DNA of 64,000 nt from Ancylostoma caninum (GCA_037903475.1 JBAJFG010000210.1:1-64000); one strand, 5' to 3'. Shown: positions 1 to 10,639, numbered from the stretch's first letter. Notes: generated by a model not told the origin, from the letters alone. Numbers and translations are program-made.

Positions 1-104
1 CTGTGAAACGAACACAGACAATGGTGGCTTACCTGCAGAGAAAATGGAACATTCGTCGCAAACACGCCTGGCCGTGTTCGCGCACGGACGAGTTTTCCTC
101 GGCG
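1..104. mobile_element. Palindromic MITE, partial copy cut by window edge
   Basis: This stretch matches one arm of the palindromic element seen complete at 4756-5221 and 34731-35194, including the segment around ACATTCGTCGC and the GAGTTTTCC block. The match stops near 104, after which the sequence is unrelated, so this copy is truncated on its right or was cut there. Its left end lies outside the window. It has no coding function of its own; ORFs across it are read-through of repeat sequence. Confidence 0.75.
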
Positions 105-1060
105 TTCTGAGGACCCATGTGTTGTGTGCCAGGACGTGTGGGAACTAGCGTATCGCCGCAATGGAACTCTCTTATGCTGATTAATAGCTGCGAGGCGGCA
201 CCTGCGAAGGATTCAAATTTGGCTGAGGTTGACAGCCACAATTTTTGCAAAATGAGTGAGTATTTCACACGTTGAAGTTGCCGCTACACTCCTTGTGGAG
301 TATACTACCGTGCATCGCCGCCACCGACGACATCGAATCCGAGAACCGGCGATTTTGGGCGGAGTCGACACCCTCACAATTGTGGTTATATTCTTTTATA
401 TTCATCTAATAGAAACTGCACTGTTATAAATTGGACAAAAACGGAGCGAAATTTCATCATGGTCAACCACCAGAGCCATCTCCGTAGGAACTCAAATTCC
501 CGAACTCCTTCCCAGTTTAACGCGTCATTCCTCAAATAAATACCAGAAGTTTGCCATTTAGAAAAGTATGACCATTGTCAGTTGAGTCTGTTCTCCGACA
601 TCATCTGCGGCGAGTTTTGGTCAGGCTGATTCCTTTGCGGATTTGACCACGGAGCGATGTGGCCGCACTACGCACTGGACTGTCCGTCTGTAGTTGTATC
701 TAGTGCTTTTTTTTTTGTATTCGTCGGCGTTGCGACGAAAAAAAATTTTGCTACGATTAGGAAATATGGCAGTGCTAGCAACTGCAGCACGCGGCGCGGT
801 ACTGCCGCGCTCGGCAACCAGGTCCGTAAAGTGGTGGTCAGCCTCGATTCTCACTTTAGATTAGGCCTCTGTCTCGCATTTCGTTACCTAGTGGTCATCA
901 GCACACCCATCTGCGATTTTAGCCGAGTTGAAATTAAAACCCTAGCGAAACTCGCTACATTAACCCTAACCCCACCCTCGCCAAGTAATGCGACTTCGAT
1001 TTGAAATGCCTAAATCGACGGAAGAACAGCGGTGATTATCAGGAGCAACTCAGACAATGG
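105..1060. other. Gap: no gene recognised
   Basis: I see no convincing exon in this stretch. A 115-codon plus-strand ORF (657-1004) and its minus-strand counterpart have no recognisable motif, and the region contains a T-run and an A-run. The sequence looks like ordinary intergenic DNA. Confidence 0.5.
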
Positions 1061-1065
1061 ATCGG

Positions 1066-1836
1066 CCTGACCGCGGTACCAATATTTGACGGACCTTAGC
1101 CAACTACGCGGTCAGCCAAATAATCAAGCGCGGTCGGCCAGATATCGGTGCGCGGTCAGCCCGCGAAAGATCCGCGGTCAGCCCGTCGAAGTGATGTCGT
1201 GGCGTGCTCATAACGACAGTAATAGTTACTGATGATGTGTGGACGATATTTTTGCGATCAAATTCAACATTCGCCAAAAAATCTCCCCCCTTTATCGTTG
1301 CAAATTGCGCAGTACAAACAATTTCGAAAAATAGAAAGGCCAACATCACCAGAATTTATTCGTATTCTTCAGATTATGTGCTTAAAACTTTCTCTTTTTG
1401 TAGCCGTTTACAAAGTGCATAATTGTAGCAGTTTATAAAGTGCATAATATTAATTACTAAGCTCTCTTGATGAGAGCTTCACTCCAAAAATATCTAGAGA
1501 GTGGCACCCACTCCCCCACCGAATTGGGGTGGGTTTCACTCTTGAGCAAAAAATAGATCACTTCTTAATTTCTTCGGCATTTTCAGAGGATTGCCGTTTC
1601 ATATACATCCCACTTATCACCGTCACCATGTTCCCAAAGGTTGCATCGTACATTGTGCGGGTTCTACGGGCCGACCGCGGTCAGCCAAATTTTCGACGAA
1701 GGACCGCGGTCAGCCAAACTTCCAAGTGACGACCGCGGTCAGCCAGCTTTCTGTGCGCGGTCAGCCCGTTCCGCATATCATGGTACTGCGGTCAGCCCGC
1801 GGAGCACACTTTGGTACCGCGGTCAGCCCGTTCCAT
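1066..1836 (+). repeat. Cluster of GCGGTCAGCC motifs
   Basis: About ten copies of the core GCGGTCAGCC (most preceded by GACC or TACC, giving a CCGCGG palindrome) occur in two blocks, roughly 1066-1190 and 1670-1836, all in the same orientation. Spacing is irregular (about 20-35 bp), so this is a motif array rather than a strict tandem repeat. The two blocks are separated by about 480 bp without the motif. Function is unknown; it could be a decayed satellite or a binding-site array. Confidence 0.7.
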
Positions 1837-1839
1837 TGT

Positions 1840-2531
1840 CTGAGAATGCAAACGATATTGACGAGTTCTTTACTTGGCGGTCTCCACAGTATATGCTGCT
1901 GATATCGGGAAGGCAAAGGCGCATCTGACTCACTCAGCTAGTTTTTTTTTCTTTGTTGTTATGTAGTTCGAATCGACACTCCCACTTACTCAGATTTGGT
2001 CCCGCTGCGCTTCTCGCGTCGCAACCCTATAGAGTCGCGCACGCCGAAGATTAGGAGATGATTGGGTCTTTACTCTTGTAATCCGTCCTAAAAACGACGA
2101 AATTTGAGTATTTGTGCCTATGATATTCATTTCGCGCCAGATTTCTGCTGCAATCGCTCCTCATACCAGTGTGATATGGTGGAGGCTTTACTCCAGTTGA
2201 TGACTATGCTAGTAATTTCCAGGCTCGTCCTACCTAGATCTGCTCACGTGCGCCGCAGCATCTACATTTTAGCATTCTGGTTATCTGTCCACCCACACAT
2301 TCCATTTATGGTCTATTAGCTCACAGAAGATGCCTGATCTGACATTGTCTGCAATTACGACTTTGCCTGCAGAATGCGTCTGGAAGGATATTTTAGCGGA
2401 TGGCAGTGGGGAAACATGAGAATGGAAGGAACCACACCATATGGATATCAAAAAAGTGCAAAAAATGGATCGGTTAGCCGAAAAATGGTGAAGTCGTAGT
2501 TGCGGACAAAGTCCGATCGGTCGCCCTCTGT
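1840..2531. other. Gap: no gene recognised
   Basis: No exon, RNA gene or repeat family was recognised here. Short ORFs lack motifs and convincing splice sites. Confidence 0.45.
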
Positions 2532-3501
2532 AGCGTTATTTATAGTGCGTCGGAGTCCGATTCGCATCGGATGTGGGCTGCGACGGTCGGATACGAAATC
2601 GGAACGACGCGTCGTGGCTTTGTTTATAGTCCGCAGGCACACGATTTCGGATCAGCTGTTTCCATCCATAAATTTCGCATGTTTTCTTTGCAAATCAGGC
2701 TGTATTTATCGGTTTCTGACTTTTTTCTTTGGTTTTTGGAGTTCTCAGCTTTTGCAAATTCTCTTCAACCTCAACAATTTTATTGTAATCTTCCACATAA
2801 ATAACATCATATGCTAAACACCACACATTTTAGTTTTGACTGCTCGCTGAGCCTCACTTACAATAAATTAAACATAAACACAACATGTTAGCATCCTAGC
2901 ACATTGTCTTCTTCACCGCACCTCCTAGAGATCGTTGGATATAAATTCAAAGGGCATTGTGGTAGTGGGGCACATACATGTACACATAAATGCTCTACTT
3001 GCATTGAATACCATGCAGTTTTCTACCTTCTAACAACTATGATGTGCTTATTGTTTAATGTACGTCAACCATTCGAAATGATAGGATACATGATAATAGC
3101 GGTCGAGGGCAAAAACTCTTCCAATTATGCAATTACTACAACATGGAGGTGATATAAAGAAGTATACGATAGGTTTTAGGACTAGCTATTTGAAGAGTAA
3201 ATGATAGTTAGTGACACGAAAGAAAAAACAAAAGAAAATAACGAAAATGGGGTGAAAACAGCTGAGAAAATTCGCCCCACGAGGTCCTATCGATAGATGC
3301 GTCGGAGCCCGACGTCGCATCGGAGCCACTAGTGGATCCGATGCGACGTCGGACTCCGACGACGATTCGGAGGCAAATCGTTCCGATGGAGTAAAAACAG
3401 GCGTCGTCGTCGGACTCCGATGCGTCGGATTCCGACGAGGATCGATACGTACCTTTTGTTATCCGACGGGATCGGATTCCGACGCACTATAAATAACGCT
3501 T
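2532..3501. mobile_element. Inverted-repeat (MITE-like) element, about 970 bp
   Basis: The outer ends are inverted copies of each other: AGCGTTATTTATAGTGCGTC at the left (2532 on) and its reverse complement at the right (ending 3501). Inside the ends both arms are rich in CGGA/TCCGA words (GTCGGAGTCCGAT and variants), while the centre (about 2650-3280) is AT-rich and single copy in this window. This is the layout of a non-autonomous DNA transposon or fold-back element. No transposase reading frame was seen. A target duplication was not established. Confidence 0.6.
3301..3360. repeat. 60-bp near-perfect palindrome
   Basis: The 60 bp centred on ACTAGT form an inverted repeat with essentially no loop. 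The arms pair from GTCGGAG/CTCCGAC inward through CCGACGTCGCATCGGA/TCCGATGCGACGTCGG with two mismatched pairs. It lies in the right arm of the inverted-repeat element at 2532-3501. Such a sequence can extrude a cruciform; no protein site is implied. Confidence 0.85.
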
Positions 3502-3861
3502 GTGAGCTAATAGACTATACATCACAGTGAGCGTCGGTAAAGCTGACAGGTTTGCGGACCTAAGCATGTGCAGCAGTCATGTCGCGCACTGAAATCTTTA
3601 TCTTGCGGAGATGTAATAGCATGAAACATTAACTCCTATGAAGGACACTAAAAAAGCTAAAAGAATTAATTACGGGAACACCTGATGGCGATTCTAGCGC
3701 ACAGCGCGCTTATGCCCCTGTACACGCCAAAGTCTGCAAATTCGTCAGCCCCATCGATGCTTACTTTATGTCATCGTTCTCATTCTCGATCGATCCTATG
3801 GTGTGACTCGTTCCCGGATTTGGTTTAGTTCCGAACTGCAGCAGTCCACTACCTCCTTCAG

Positions 3862-4115
3862 GAATGTGGTTATGATGCAGACAGAGAAGATTCCACTGTC
3901 AGGGGACGGAGTGCTACAGTAACCCGACGCCTGCGAATCTGAGCGAAATTGGCGCTGGAGCGCGCTACTTCACTCGGTTAACCTTTCTGAGTTTACATAG
4001 CAGTTTTAGCTCCATTGCAGTTGTTCTTCTGGCTTTTGCCTGCAATGAACCTATTGATGTGGGTTCTAGCTGCACTCTAGCTATATCGGAGAGTTCTAGC
4101 CTCCATTTTATTCTG
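3862..4115 (-). repeat. Dispersed repeat, inverted copy of 10.64-11.99 kb family
   Basis: This segment is the reverse complement of two blocks found on the plus strand at about 10640-10760 (GTTCTAGCCGCAATCTAGC-like words) and 11885-11992 (GCGCGCTCCAGCGCCAATTTC and the CTCCGTCCCCTGAC block). Here the two blocks are adjacent, whereas at 10.6-12.0 kb they are separated by about 1.1 kb that includes TCGAATAGTCGA repeats. The short form looks like an internally deleted family member. Confidence 0.6.
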
Positions 4116-4184
4116 AAATAAAGAGATCTGGCCTTATTCTGGCTGTAAAGGCAGTTTTCAGCATATCAGCATCATCTTTATTGA

Positions 4185-4207
4185 CTAGCGCCCCTACGGG
4201 ACGCTAG
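4185..4207. repeat. 23-bp CTAG hairpin of a dispersed repeat
   Basis: CTAGCGCCCCTACGGGACGC followed by TAG folds into an imperfect hairpin. A nearly identical hairpin in inverted orientation, with the same neighbouring TGGCTGCC block, is found at 29926-29948. The two mark copies of one dispersed repeat family. A terminal hairpin ending in CTAG would also fit a Helitron 3' end, but this is only suggestive. Confidence 0.5.
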
Positions 4208-4755
4208 AAAGTGTGGATGTGGCAGCCACTTGAGGTTCATGTCAAAACTACTGGGTGCAAGAATAAGTTCGCCTTTCCTGAAGCTGTGCTTTTTACCTCC
4301 TTTCCGCTCAGGAAAAAAAGCATTCACTTGATACAAAATAGTATTTTTACACCTTCTTCTCAATGAATTTATCACGAAATAAAAGGGCCAAAGCTGTTGA
4401 GAAATCTGCGCCTCATGCGTGCTAGGATGCAAAGTCAGTAATGGTTTCCCGGATTCAGCAACTTCGCCATTGATTACTCTAAAGCTTCTACCAGGAAGAA
4501 TTTCTTTTACTGCTCGAATGCAACAACTGTTCCACAGATATTAACTTTATTAGACAGTGCGCAGTGCTCCAATCCTTCTATATAAATATAGAAGCCCAGA
4601 ATTTTTGAACAGATTACGAACTAATGTTAGGCGCACATCCGCTACTTCCCTTCAACACGCCGACGGAACTCTCTTCAACGTGCGCAGTAGATTGGTACAG
4701 TCTTCTGTATTCAGTTGCACATGTTGCGAACTTCTCAAAACTCTTCGTTTCCTTA

Positions 4756-5221
4756 AAGGCAGCAGGAGCTGAAATTCTCGACTCTGAGCTGAGCTGCGGG
4801 TGGTGAAGTACAGACTCAGCACATCATAAATGTGAAACGAACACAGACAATGACGGGTTACCTGCTGAGAAAATGGAACATTCGTCGCGAACACGCCTGG
4901 CTGTGTTCGTGCGCGGACGAGTTTTCCCCGGCGCGAAAGCCAGTGCGGCGCGTGGTTTTGGTCGAGTCCCGCCATGAAAACCCTGTGAATTGAATGCATT
5001 TCGTTTTCCCTTTGCGCCAAACCACGCACCGCCATGGCTTTTGCGCCGGGGAAAACTCGTCCGCGCGCAAACACGGCCAGGCGTGTTCGCGACGAATGTT
5101 CCATTTTCTCTGCAGATAAGCCATCATTGTCTGTGTTCGTTCCACATTTATGATGTGCTGAGTCTGTACTTTATCACCCACAGCTCAGCTCGGAGTCGAG
5201 GATTTCAGCTCCTGCTGCGTT
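4756..5221. mobile_element. Palindromic MITE, full copy with TA target duplication
   Basis: A 466-bp element starts AAGGCAGCAGGAGCTGAAAT and ends in the inverted form (AGCTCCTGCTGCGTT). It is nearly self-complementary over its whole length, each arm about 230 bp. It is flanked by TA on both sides (4754-4755 and 5222-5223), the signature of a Tc1/mariner-type insertion, although TTAA is also possible here. A second complete copy lies inside the gypsy gag gene (34731-35194) and a partial one at 1-104. Both strands carry similar ORFs (for example 4652-5104 minus and 4990-5493 plus), which follow from the palindrome and are not genes. Confidence 0.85.
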
Positions 5222-5224
5222 TAA

Positions 5225-6189
5225 GCCAATCGAGAAAGCATCAACATTTAACCGGAAATCAAAAACAACAGAAAAACGAAAATCCCGCACATCTCGAACT
5301 TAGCCATGTTTCACATTCCATCCCAGGCTCGCCCTTCATTGCATTAATTCCGCAAATTTTACTTCTGTTGTTCAGCAACATCACCATCCAAATCCGAAAT
5401 CCACAATCTAACCATATCATCCGTCCTGTCGGTGCAGTAGTTAAACACCGAAATCCGACTCCAGTAAATTGTTCATCCACGCCCTTTTTTTAATCCAACA
5501 GATGTTGTGAAAAACGCCTTAATCATCGAGGCCGTTCAACTTTTATGAAAACCACAGTTGTTGCGTCTCCTAAGTAGACCTGAGGGTCTTGTTCTCTTCA
5601 AAGGCCAATATTTTATCACAGTACGTCGTAAGTTCACCATTTCATCAATCCAAACCCTAATGTAAGCTCAGTCGCAATACAAAAAGTAATCAATACTATA
5701 TAATTTTCCTCCTCAGAAGAAAATGTTCGCTCCAACTCGCTTCAACTTGTTCACCTGTCTTCAAACTTCACCTGAAGCATCCAAATCATTTAGACAAAGT
5801 CTTCAAACCCTAGGATCACCCCTCCTGCCAATAATCAAAAATTCAATGATGGTATGAGGAGTTCACCACAATCAAGTCAAAATAAATACTTCAAATGACA
5901 ATGTCACTGGCCAGTTTGACATTCGACTACTAATCAAGTTGCGAATGCCATCTAACCCCTCCGAGAGAGTCTTTTCTAAGCAACTGGACGCGATGCATGA
6001 GAACATCTTAACCTCACATTGGGAGTGAGTCTCTGCACTGAGCGACGAATGTTTTTACTCACATTACCTTAAGAACCCCTCATGGCTGTCCGGTAACCAG
6101 TGGGATTATTGTCCTTGGATTATGGATTATTATTAAATAAGTTCATAGACTTGTGTTACTATTTCTCTTCACTATTTCTCCTCGAAATC
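5225..6189. other. Gap between MITE and minisatellite
   Basis: The sequence is AT-rich with no recognised gene. Only short ORFs without motifs are present. Confidence 0.45.
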
Positions 6190-7859
6190 CCCAAGGGTTG
6201 CAGGCTCTCTCCGAGCTCCCCAATTTCGAGGATCCCATCCTCGAAATCCCTATGCGCCGCCAGTTTTCTTCACCCTTTTCAACTTGGAGGATCCCCTCCT
6301 TGAAGTAGTCACAAGATTCGGGTTCCCTACGACCTCCTCAACTCGGAGGATCCCCTCTCCGAAATCCGCAAGCAACGCGGGTTCCCTGCGACCTCCTCAA
6401 TTCGGAGGATCCTCTCCTCGAAGTAGTTATAAGACGCGGGTTCCCTACGACCACCTCGACTCGGAGGATTCCCTCCTCGAAATCCCAAAGCGACGCGGGT
6501 TCCCTGCGACCTCCTCAACTCGGAGGTCCCCCTCCTTGAAATTCCCAAGCGACGTGGGTTCCCTACGACCTCCTCAACTCGGAGGATCCCATCTCCGAAA
6601 TCCCCAACCGACGCAGGTTCCCTGCGACCTCCTCAACTCGGAGGACCCCCTCTCCAAAATCCCTATGCGCCGCGGGTTCCGTCCAGCCTTCCTAACTCAA
6701 GAATCCCCTCCTCGAAGTAGTTATAAGACGCGGGCTCCCTACGATCTCCTCCACTCGGAGGATCCCCTCTCCGAAATCCGCAAGCAACGCGGGTTCCCTG
6801 CGACCACCTCGACTCGGAGGATCCCCTCGAAGTAGTTATAAGACGCGGGTTCCCTACGACCTCCTCAACTCGGAGGATCCCCTCTCCGAAATCCCCAAGC
6901 AACGCGGGTTCCCTACGACCACCTCGACTCGGAGGATCCCCTCCTCGAAGTAGTTATAAGACGCGGGTTCCCTACGACCACCTCGACTCGGAGGATCCCA
7001 TTTCCGAAATCCGCAAGCAACGCGGGTTCCCTGCGACCTCCTCAATTCGGAGGATCCCCTCCTCGAAGTAGTTATAAGACGCGGGTTCCCTACGAAAACC
7101 TCGACTCGGAGGATCCCCTCCTTGAAATTCCCAAGCGACGCGGGTTCCCTGCGACCTTGTCAACTCGGAGGATCCCATCTCCGAAATCCCCAACCGACGC
7201 GGTTTCCCTGCGACCTCCTCAACTCGGAGGATCCCCTCTCCGAAATCCGCAAGCAACGCGGGTTCCCTGCGACCACCTCGACTCGGAGGATCCCCTCCTC
7301 GAAGTAGTTATAAGACGCGGGTTCCCTACGACCACCTCAACTCGGAGGTCCCCCTCCTTGAAATTCGCAAGCGACGTGGGTTCCCTGCGACCTCCTCGAC
7401 TCGGAGGATCCCCTCCTTGAAATTCGCAAGCGACGTGGGTTCCCTGCGACCTCCTCGACTCGGAGGATCCCCTCCTTGAAATTCCCAAGCGACGCGGGTT
7501 CCCTGCGACCTCCTCAACTCGGAGGATTTCCTCCTCGAAATCCCAAAGCGACACGGGTTCCCTGCGACCTCCTCAACTCGGAGGATCCCTTCCTTGAAAG
7601 AGTTATGAGAAGCGGGTTCCCTCCAGCCTTTTCATCGTGGAGGATCCCATCTCCGAAATCCCTAAGCGATATGGGTTCCCTACGACCTCCTCAAATCGGT
7701 GGATCCCCTCCTTGAAACCTCCACGAAACGCGGGTTCCTCCGAGCTCATAAACTCGGAGCATCTCCTCCTCGGAATCCCCGAAGGACGTGGGTTCCCTAC
7801 GACCTCCTCAACTCGGAGGATCCCTTCCTTGAAAGAGTTATGAGACGCGGGTTCCCTCC
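6190..7859 (+). repeat. 59-bp minisatellite, about 28 units
   Basis: The landmark CGGGTTCCCT recurs every 59 bp (for example 6319, 6378, 6437, 6496, then 6614 and 6673 with variants). A unit consists of the landmark, a hairpin TCCTCAACTCGGAGGA, CCCCTC and one of two alternating linkers, either GAAATCCCCAAGCGACG-like or GAAGTAGTTATAAGACG-like. Because 59 is not divisible by three the reading frame rotates from unit to unit, which yields many long but spurious ORFs on both strands (for example 6284-6835). The array is interrupted at 7859/8951 by a terminal-repeat element and resumes after it. Confidence 0.92.
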
Positions 7860-8154
7860 TATACCCGTCTTACTGGTTGCGGGTTTCCCGACTTATTGGT
7901 TGCGGGATTTTGCTGCTGTATTCGCAGTCCGGTGGTTCAGTTTTATTGCATGCTTGTATTCACATGACAATTGTAAACGGACCTAGATAGCAGTCGTACC
8001 GTGCTTTTATGCAGCACGGTATCATATCACAATAACCCAGATGCGCTGCAGGGCGCATCTGTGTAAACAAGAAACAACATGGAGCCGTAACTGATATGGT
8101 CTAACAGCAGCGTAATGTGAAATCTATGAACTATGGGTTATGCGGAGCATAACA
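7860..8154 (-). repeat. Downstream (3') LTR of TRIM-like element
   Basis: This is one of the two near-identical 295-bp direct repeats. It contains two strong hairpins: ACCGTGCT...AGCACGGT at 7998-8020 and CAGATGCGC...GCGCATCTG at 8038-8061. Confidence 0.8.
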
Positions 8155-8641
8155 CTCCGGCGCGGCCCACAACAGCAAATGTGAAGGAAATTGTATGAAG
8201 ATGGATAGGAGAAATTGTAGATCATGTTGGTGACGTTATAGCGTTGTCCGTGGTGACCATAGAAGTTGACGTCGATGTTGTGATGTGGATATCGTTGATA
8301 GTCGTTGCATTCGATTGCGAAGCTCATGAAGTTGCAGTGCGATGGCTCGGCATGGTAGTTGGTTGTGTTTGTTGGTGTTTTCTGTGTTTACACACTTTTT
8401 TGGAGTTTTTTGGGGACCTTTATTTGGCGGTCAACTCCGATTGTGGTATTATTTCAACCCGATTTTGTCCTTTCTATCTTCAGGACAAAATTCTTAGCCC
8501 AAACATGTGGGCTGTTTGGCTTATTTGCCGTGACACTATTTTTGTTCAGTGTAAACTTCCAGGTCTCAACGTTTGTGTGCGTTGAAACGGGAAGAGTATT
8601 TTTCCAGGCCTCAGTGGAGGCGGAAAATATGGCTTATTTTA

Positions 8642-8653
8642 GCCGATGCACCA
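8642..8653 (-). promoter_or_regulatory. Putative primer-binding site for tRNA-Gly
   Basis: On the minus strand the 12 bases TGGTGCATCGGC lie two bases downstream of the upstream LTR. They complement the CCA-tailed 3' end of a tRNA-Gly whose acceptor stem starts GCATCGG, a tRNA type I recall from invertebrates. This sets the element's orientation. Confidence 0.7.
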
Positions 8654-8655
8654 GA

Positions 8656-8950
8656 TATACCCGTCTTACTGGTTGCGGGTTTCCCGACTTATTGGTTGCG
8701 GGATTTTGCTGCTGTATTCGCAGTCCGGTGGTTCAGTTTTATTGCATGCTTGTATTCACATGACAATTGTAAACGGACCTAGATAGCAGTCGTACCGTGC
8801 TTTTATGCAGCACGGTATCATATCACAATAACCCAGATGCGCTGCAGGGCGCGTCTGTGTAAACAAGAAACAACATGGAGCCGTAACTGATATGGTCTAA
8901 CAGCAGCGTAATGTGAAATCTATGAACTATGGGTTATGCGGAGCATAACA
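8656..8950 (-). repeat. Upstream (5') LTR of TRIM-like element
   Basis: The second 295-bp direct repeat carries the same pair of hairpins. One A/G difference from the other LTR was noticed inside the second hairpin, which implies a young insertion. Confidence 0.8.
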
Positions 8951-9150
8951 CCTCCAGCCTTTTCATCGTGGAGGATCCCATCTCCGAAATCCCTAAGCGA
9001 CATGGGTTCCCTACGACCTCCTCAAATCGGTGGATCCCCTCCTCAAAACCTCCACGATCCAAGAGACGCGGGTTCCCCCGAGCTCATAAACTCAGAGCAT
9101 CCTCCTCGGAATCCCCGAAGGACGCGGGTTCCCTGCGACCTCCTCAAAAA
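8951..9150 (+). repeat. Minisatellite remainder right of the TRIM-like element
   Basis: The 59-bp array continues here for about three degenerate units after the CCTCC target duplication, beginning with a near copy of the unit at about 7620-7680 (CTCCAGCCTTTTCATCGTGG). It ends in unique sequence near 9150. Confidence 0.8.
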
Positions 9151-9620
9151 GTTCAACGGATTGTATGTAGAGAAACTATTGCTTCACAGTACGCCCGTTG
9201 ACTCATAGGACTGCGCTCTGCGCTTTCCCACGTGTCCCGCCGCGAAAAGGTGCGGATTTTTGAATGAGCGAGTTTCGATTCGTTATATTATGATATGATG
9301 ATGATGATCGATTCGTTATATTATGATGATTGCATTAACGTAACGCATGCGTGTACTATCATTATTGTTGCTACATGCATATAACACATTTGTGCATTCT
9401 GCTCTTCTTTTTGTCGCACTTATCAGTTATTAGCCACATTCGATCGTCAATGGATCGAACTATATCAGACATTCTAAAGAGTTTTAACCACTATGTGCGT
9501 TGTTGTACTCGCTATTGTACGCCAGACCTTTTTCTTCATTTTCTTAAGATTTTTTTCTGGCATGGTAGTAGATAGATCAAATCTGCAAAATCTTTTGCAA
9601 CTTTGATAAGAAATTACTCG

Positions 9621-9773
9621 ATGGAATTTTTCACTTGTGAGGTATCGCAAGTGATCTCTCTTGATGACTGCCGCCATTGGAAAACTGCTAAGCATTCAAT
9701 TCACCGGCTATCTCATAGAATCGCCCTCATTCGCCATTTTTCTTTCACAGGACGAGGTAGTAATACCGTACAG
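9621..9773 (+). CDS. Possible exon, 51 codons, unassigned
   Basis: An open frame from ATG 9621 runs 51 codons to a possible donor CAG|GT at 9773 in phase 0. The peptide (MEFFTCEVSQVISLDDC at its start) shows balanced composition but no domain I recognise. It precedes two further coding-like ORFs at 9945-10133 and 10226-10453 on the same strand. It could be a host exon or a decayed gene. Confidence 0.25.
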
Positions 9774-9944
9774 GTTTTTTCTTTGCTTCACTGAAATAGT
9801 GTTTTACTATCACCTTGATTCACTTGAGAATAGTTCCTATATTGCTGTCTACATATTTTTGGAAAATGCCACTTAAGTGCATCAAATATTCATATAGGCA
9901 ACCTATGAAGACCCAATGCTAGCGAACTGCAAAAAAGTCGTTGA

Positions 9945-10133
9945 GAACACTTTCTAATCTCTCTGAAACGAAAAAGAATAGGAGTGTTAAGTTCTATTGA
10001 GGATGTTGACGCTGATAAAAATCCGCAAGAAAGTATTCGCGAAAATAATGTAAGTGCAGCAGTTCTACAGAAAAGGGACTCACTGCGAACTTTGAACGAA
10101 TGTTTCTCTGCTCGCAATCTTAGAGCCTTATAG
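9945..10133 (+). pseudogene. Coding-like ORF of 62 codons, unassigned
   Basis: The frame is open from just after TGA 9942 to TAG 10131 and reads as a hydrophilic peptide with a basic patch (LKRKR) followed by SSIEDVDADKNPQESIRENN and an acidic-to-basic C-terminal stretch. It has no ATG and the only splice acceptor upstream is weak. A longer minus-strand ORF (9890-10234) lies opposite; I prefer the plus strand because of the composition and the similar ORF just downstream. It is most likely a remnant or an exon whose partners I cannot place. Confidence 0.3.
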
Positions 10134-10225
10134 AAAGAAAAGCAGTCACCATGCATTGCGGATAGTTCATGTGAGAGGAGAAACTGACTTGGATCTCCAT
10201 TTAAGAAGCTTGCCGACGAAAATAA

Positions 10226-10453
10226 GGTACTCAACTAACGACAGAAGTCGACAATGGTAAAAGTTCCGACAGATCCGTACACAGAAGCACAGCAAAATTG
10301 TCTTCACTTTCCAGTGAGGAAGTCCCAACAACTCGTTGCGGATCTAATACCAGAACGAGCTAGGACGAATTTATCATGCAAGACGGCGAATGCGCGACTT
10401 TCCGCGCTACTTACATCAAGCAAGGGCAAACTAGAAAGGTTTTTGAAAAGTAA
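10226..10453 (+). pseudogene. Coding-like ORF with one in-frame stop, unassigned
   Basis: From GGT 10226 the frame reads a Ser/Thr-rich peptide (KSSDRSVHRSTAKLSSLSSE) to TAG 10361, then continues in the same frame with equally protein-like sequence (DEFIMQDGECATFRATYIK) to TAA 10451. A single nonsense codon inside a continuous coding-like frame suggests a pseudogene or an exon with a mis-set end. No family was recognised. Confidence 0.3.
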
Positions 10454-10639
10454 GATATTGAAATAGCACGAAAAAGGATGAGATAGGTAGAATAAAATGG
10501 AGGAAAGGAAACGAACTTCAAGCAAACTAAGTGGAAGAGAAGTCCTACAGCTAAATAACATGCCGGTAGGGGGATGACTGGTCTGAAAACTTTTTACATG
10601 CCTTAAATCTCACCTGAACGGGACGAAACCCGTTCGGTT

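Larger units (their letters stand above)
7860..8950 (-). mobile_element. Short LTR element (TRIM-like) with tRNA-Gly primer site
   Basis: Two 295-bp direct repeats (7860-8154 and 8656-8950), differing at only one position that I noticed, flank a 501-bp interior. The host minisatellite shows a 5-bp duplication CCTCC on both sides (7855-7859 and 8951-8955). Read on the minus strand the repeat begins TGTTATGC and ends GGGTATA. Two bases after the upstream repeat comes TGGTGCATCGGC (complement of 8642-8653), which would pair with a tRNA-Gly 3' end GCCGATGCACCA. These are the marks of a small, recently inserted non-autonomous LTR retrotransposon. No gag or pol motif was found inside. The polypurine tract next to the downstream repeat is weak. 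Confidence 0.8.

Noticed and set aside
4652..5493. Long ORFs on both strands (for example 5104-4652 minus, 4990-5493 plus)
   Set aside because: They run along the palindromic MITE, whose arms translate alike on both strands.
6284..6835. A 183-codon ORF and many others in 6.2-7.8 kb
   Set aside because: They are translations of the 59-bp minisatellite; the frame rotates every unit and both strands are open.
7860..8950. Plain segmental duplication of about 295 bp
   Set aside because: The 5-bp target duplication of the host array and the primer-site match are better explained by a retroelement insertion.
6190..9150. CRISPR array
   Set aside because: The units are contiguous diverged repeats without unique spacers, and the DNA is animal.
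9890..10234. A 114-codon minus-strand ORF
   Set aside because: The plus-strand frame opposite it looks more like protein and fits with the neighbouring plus-strand ORF.
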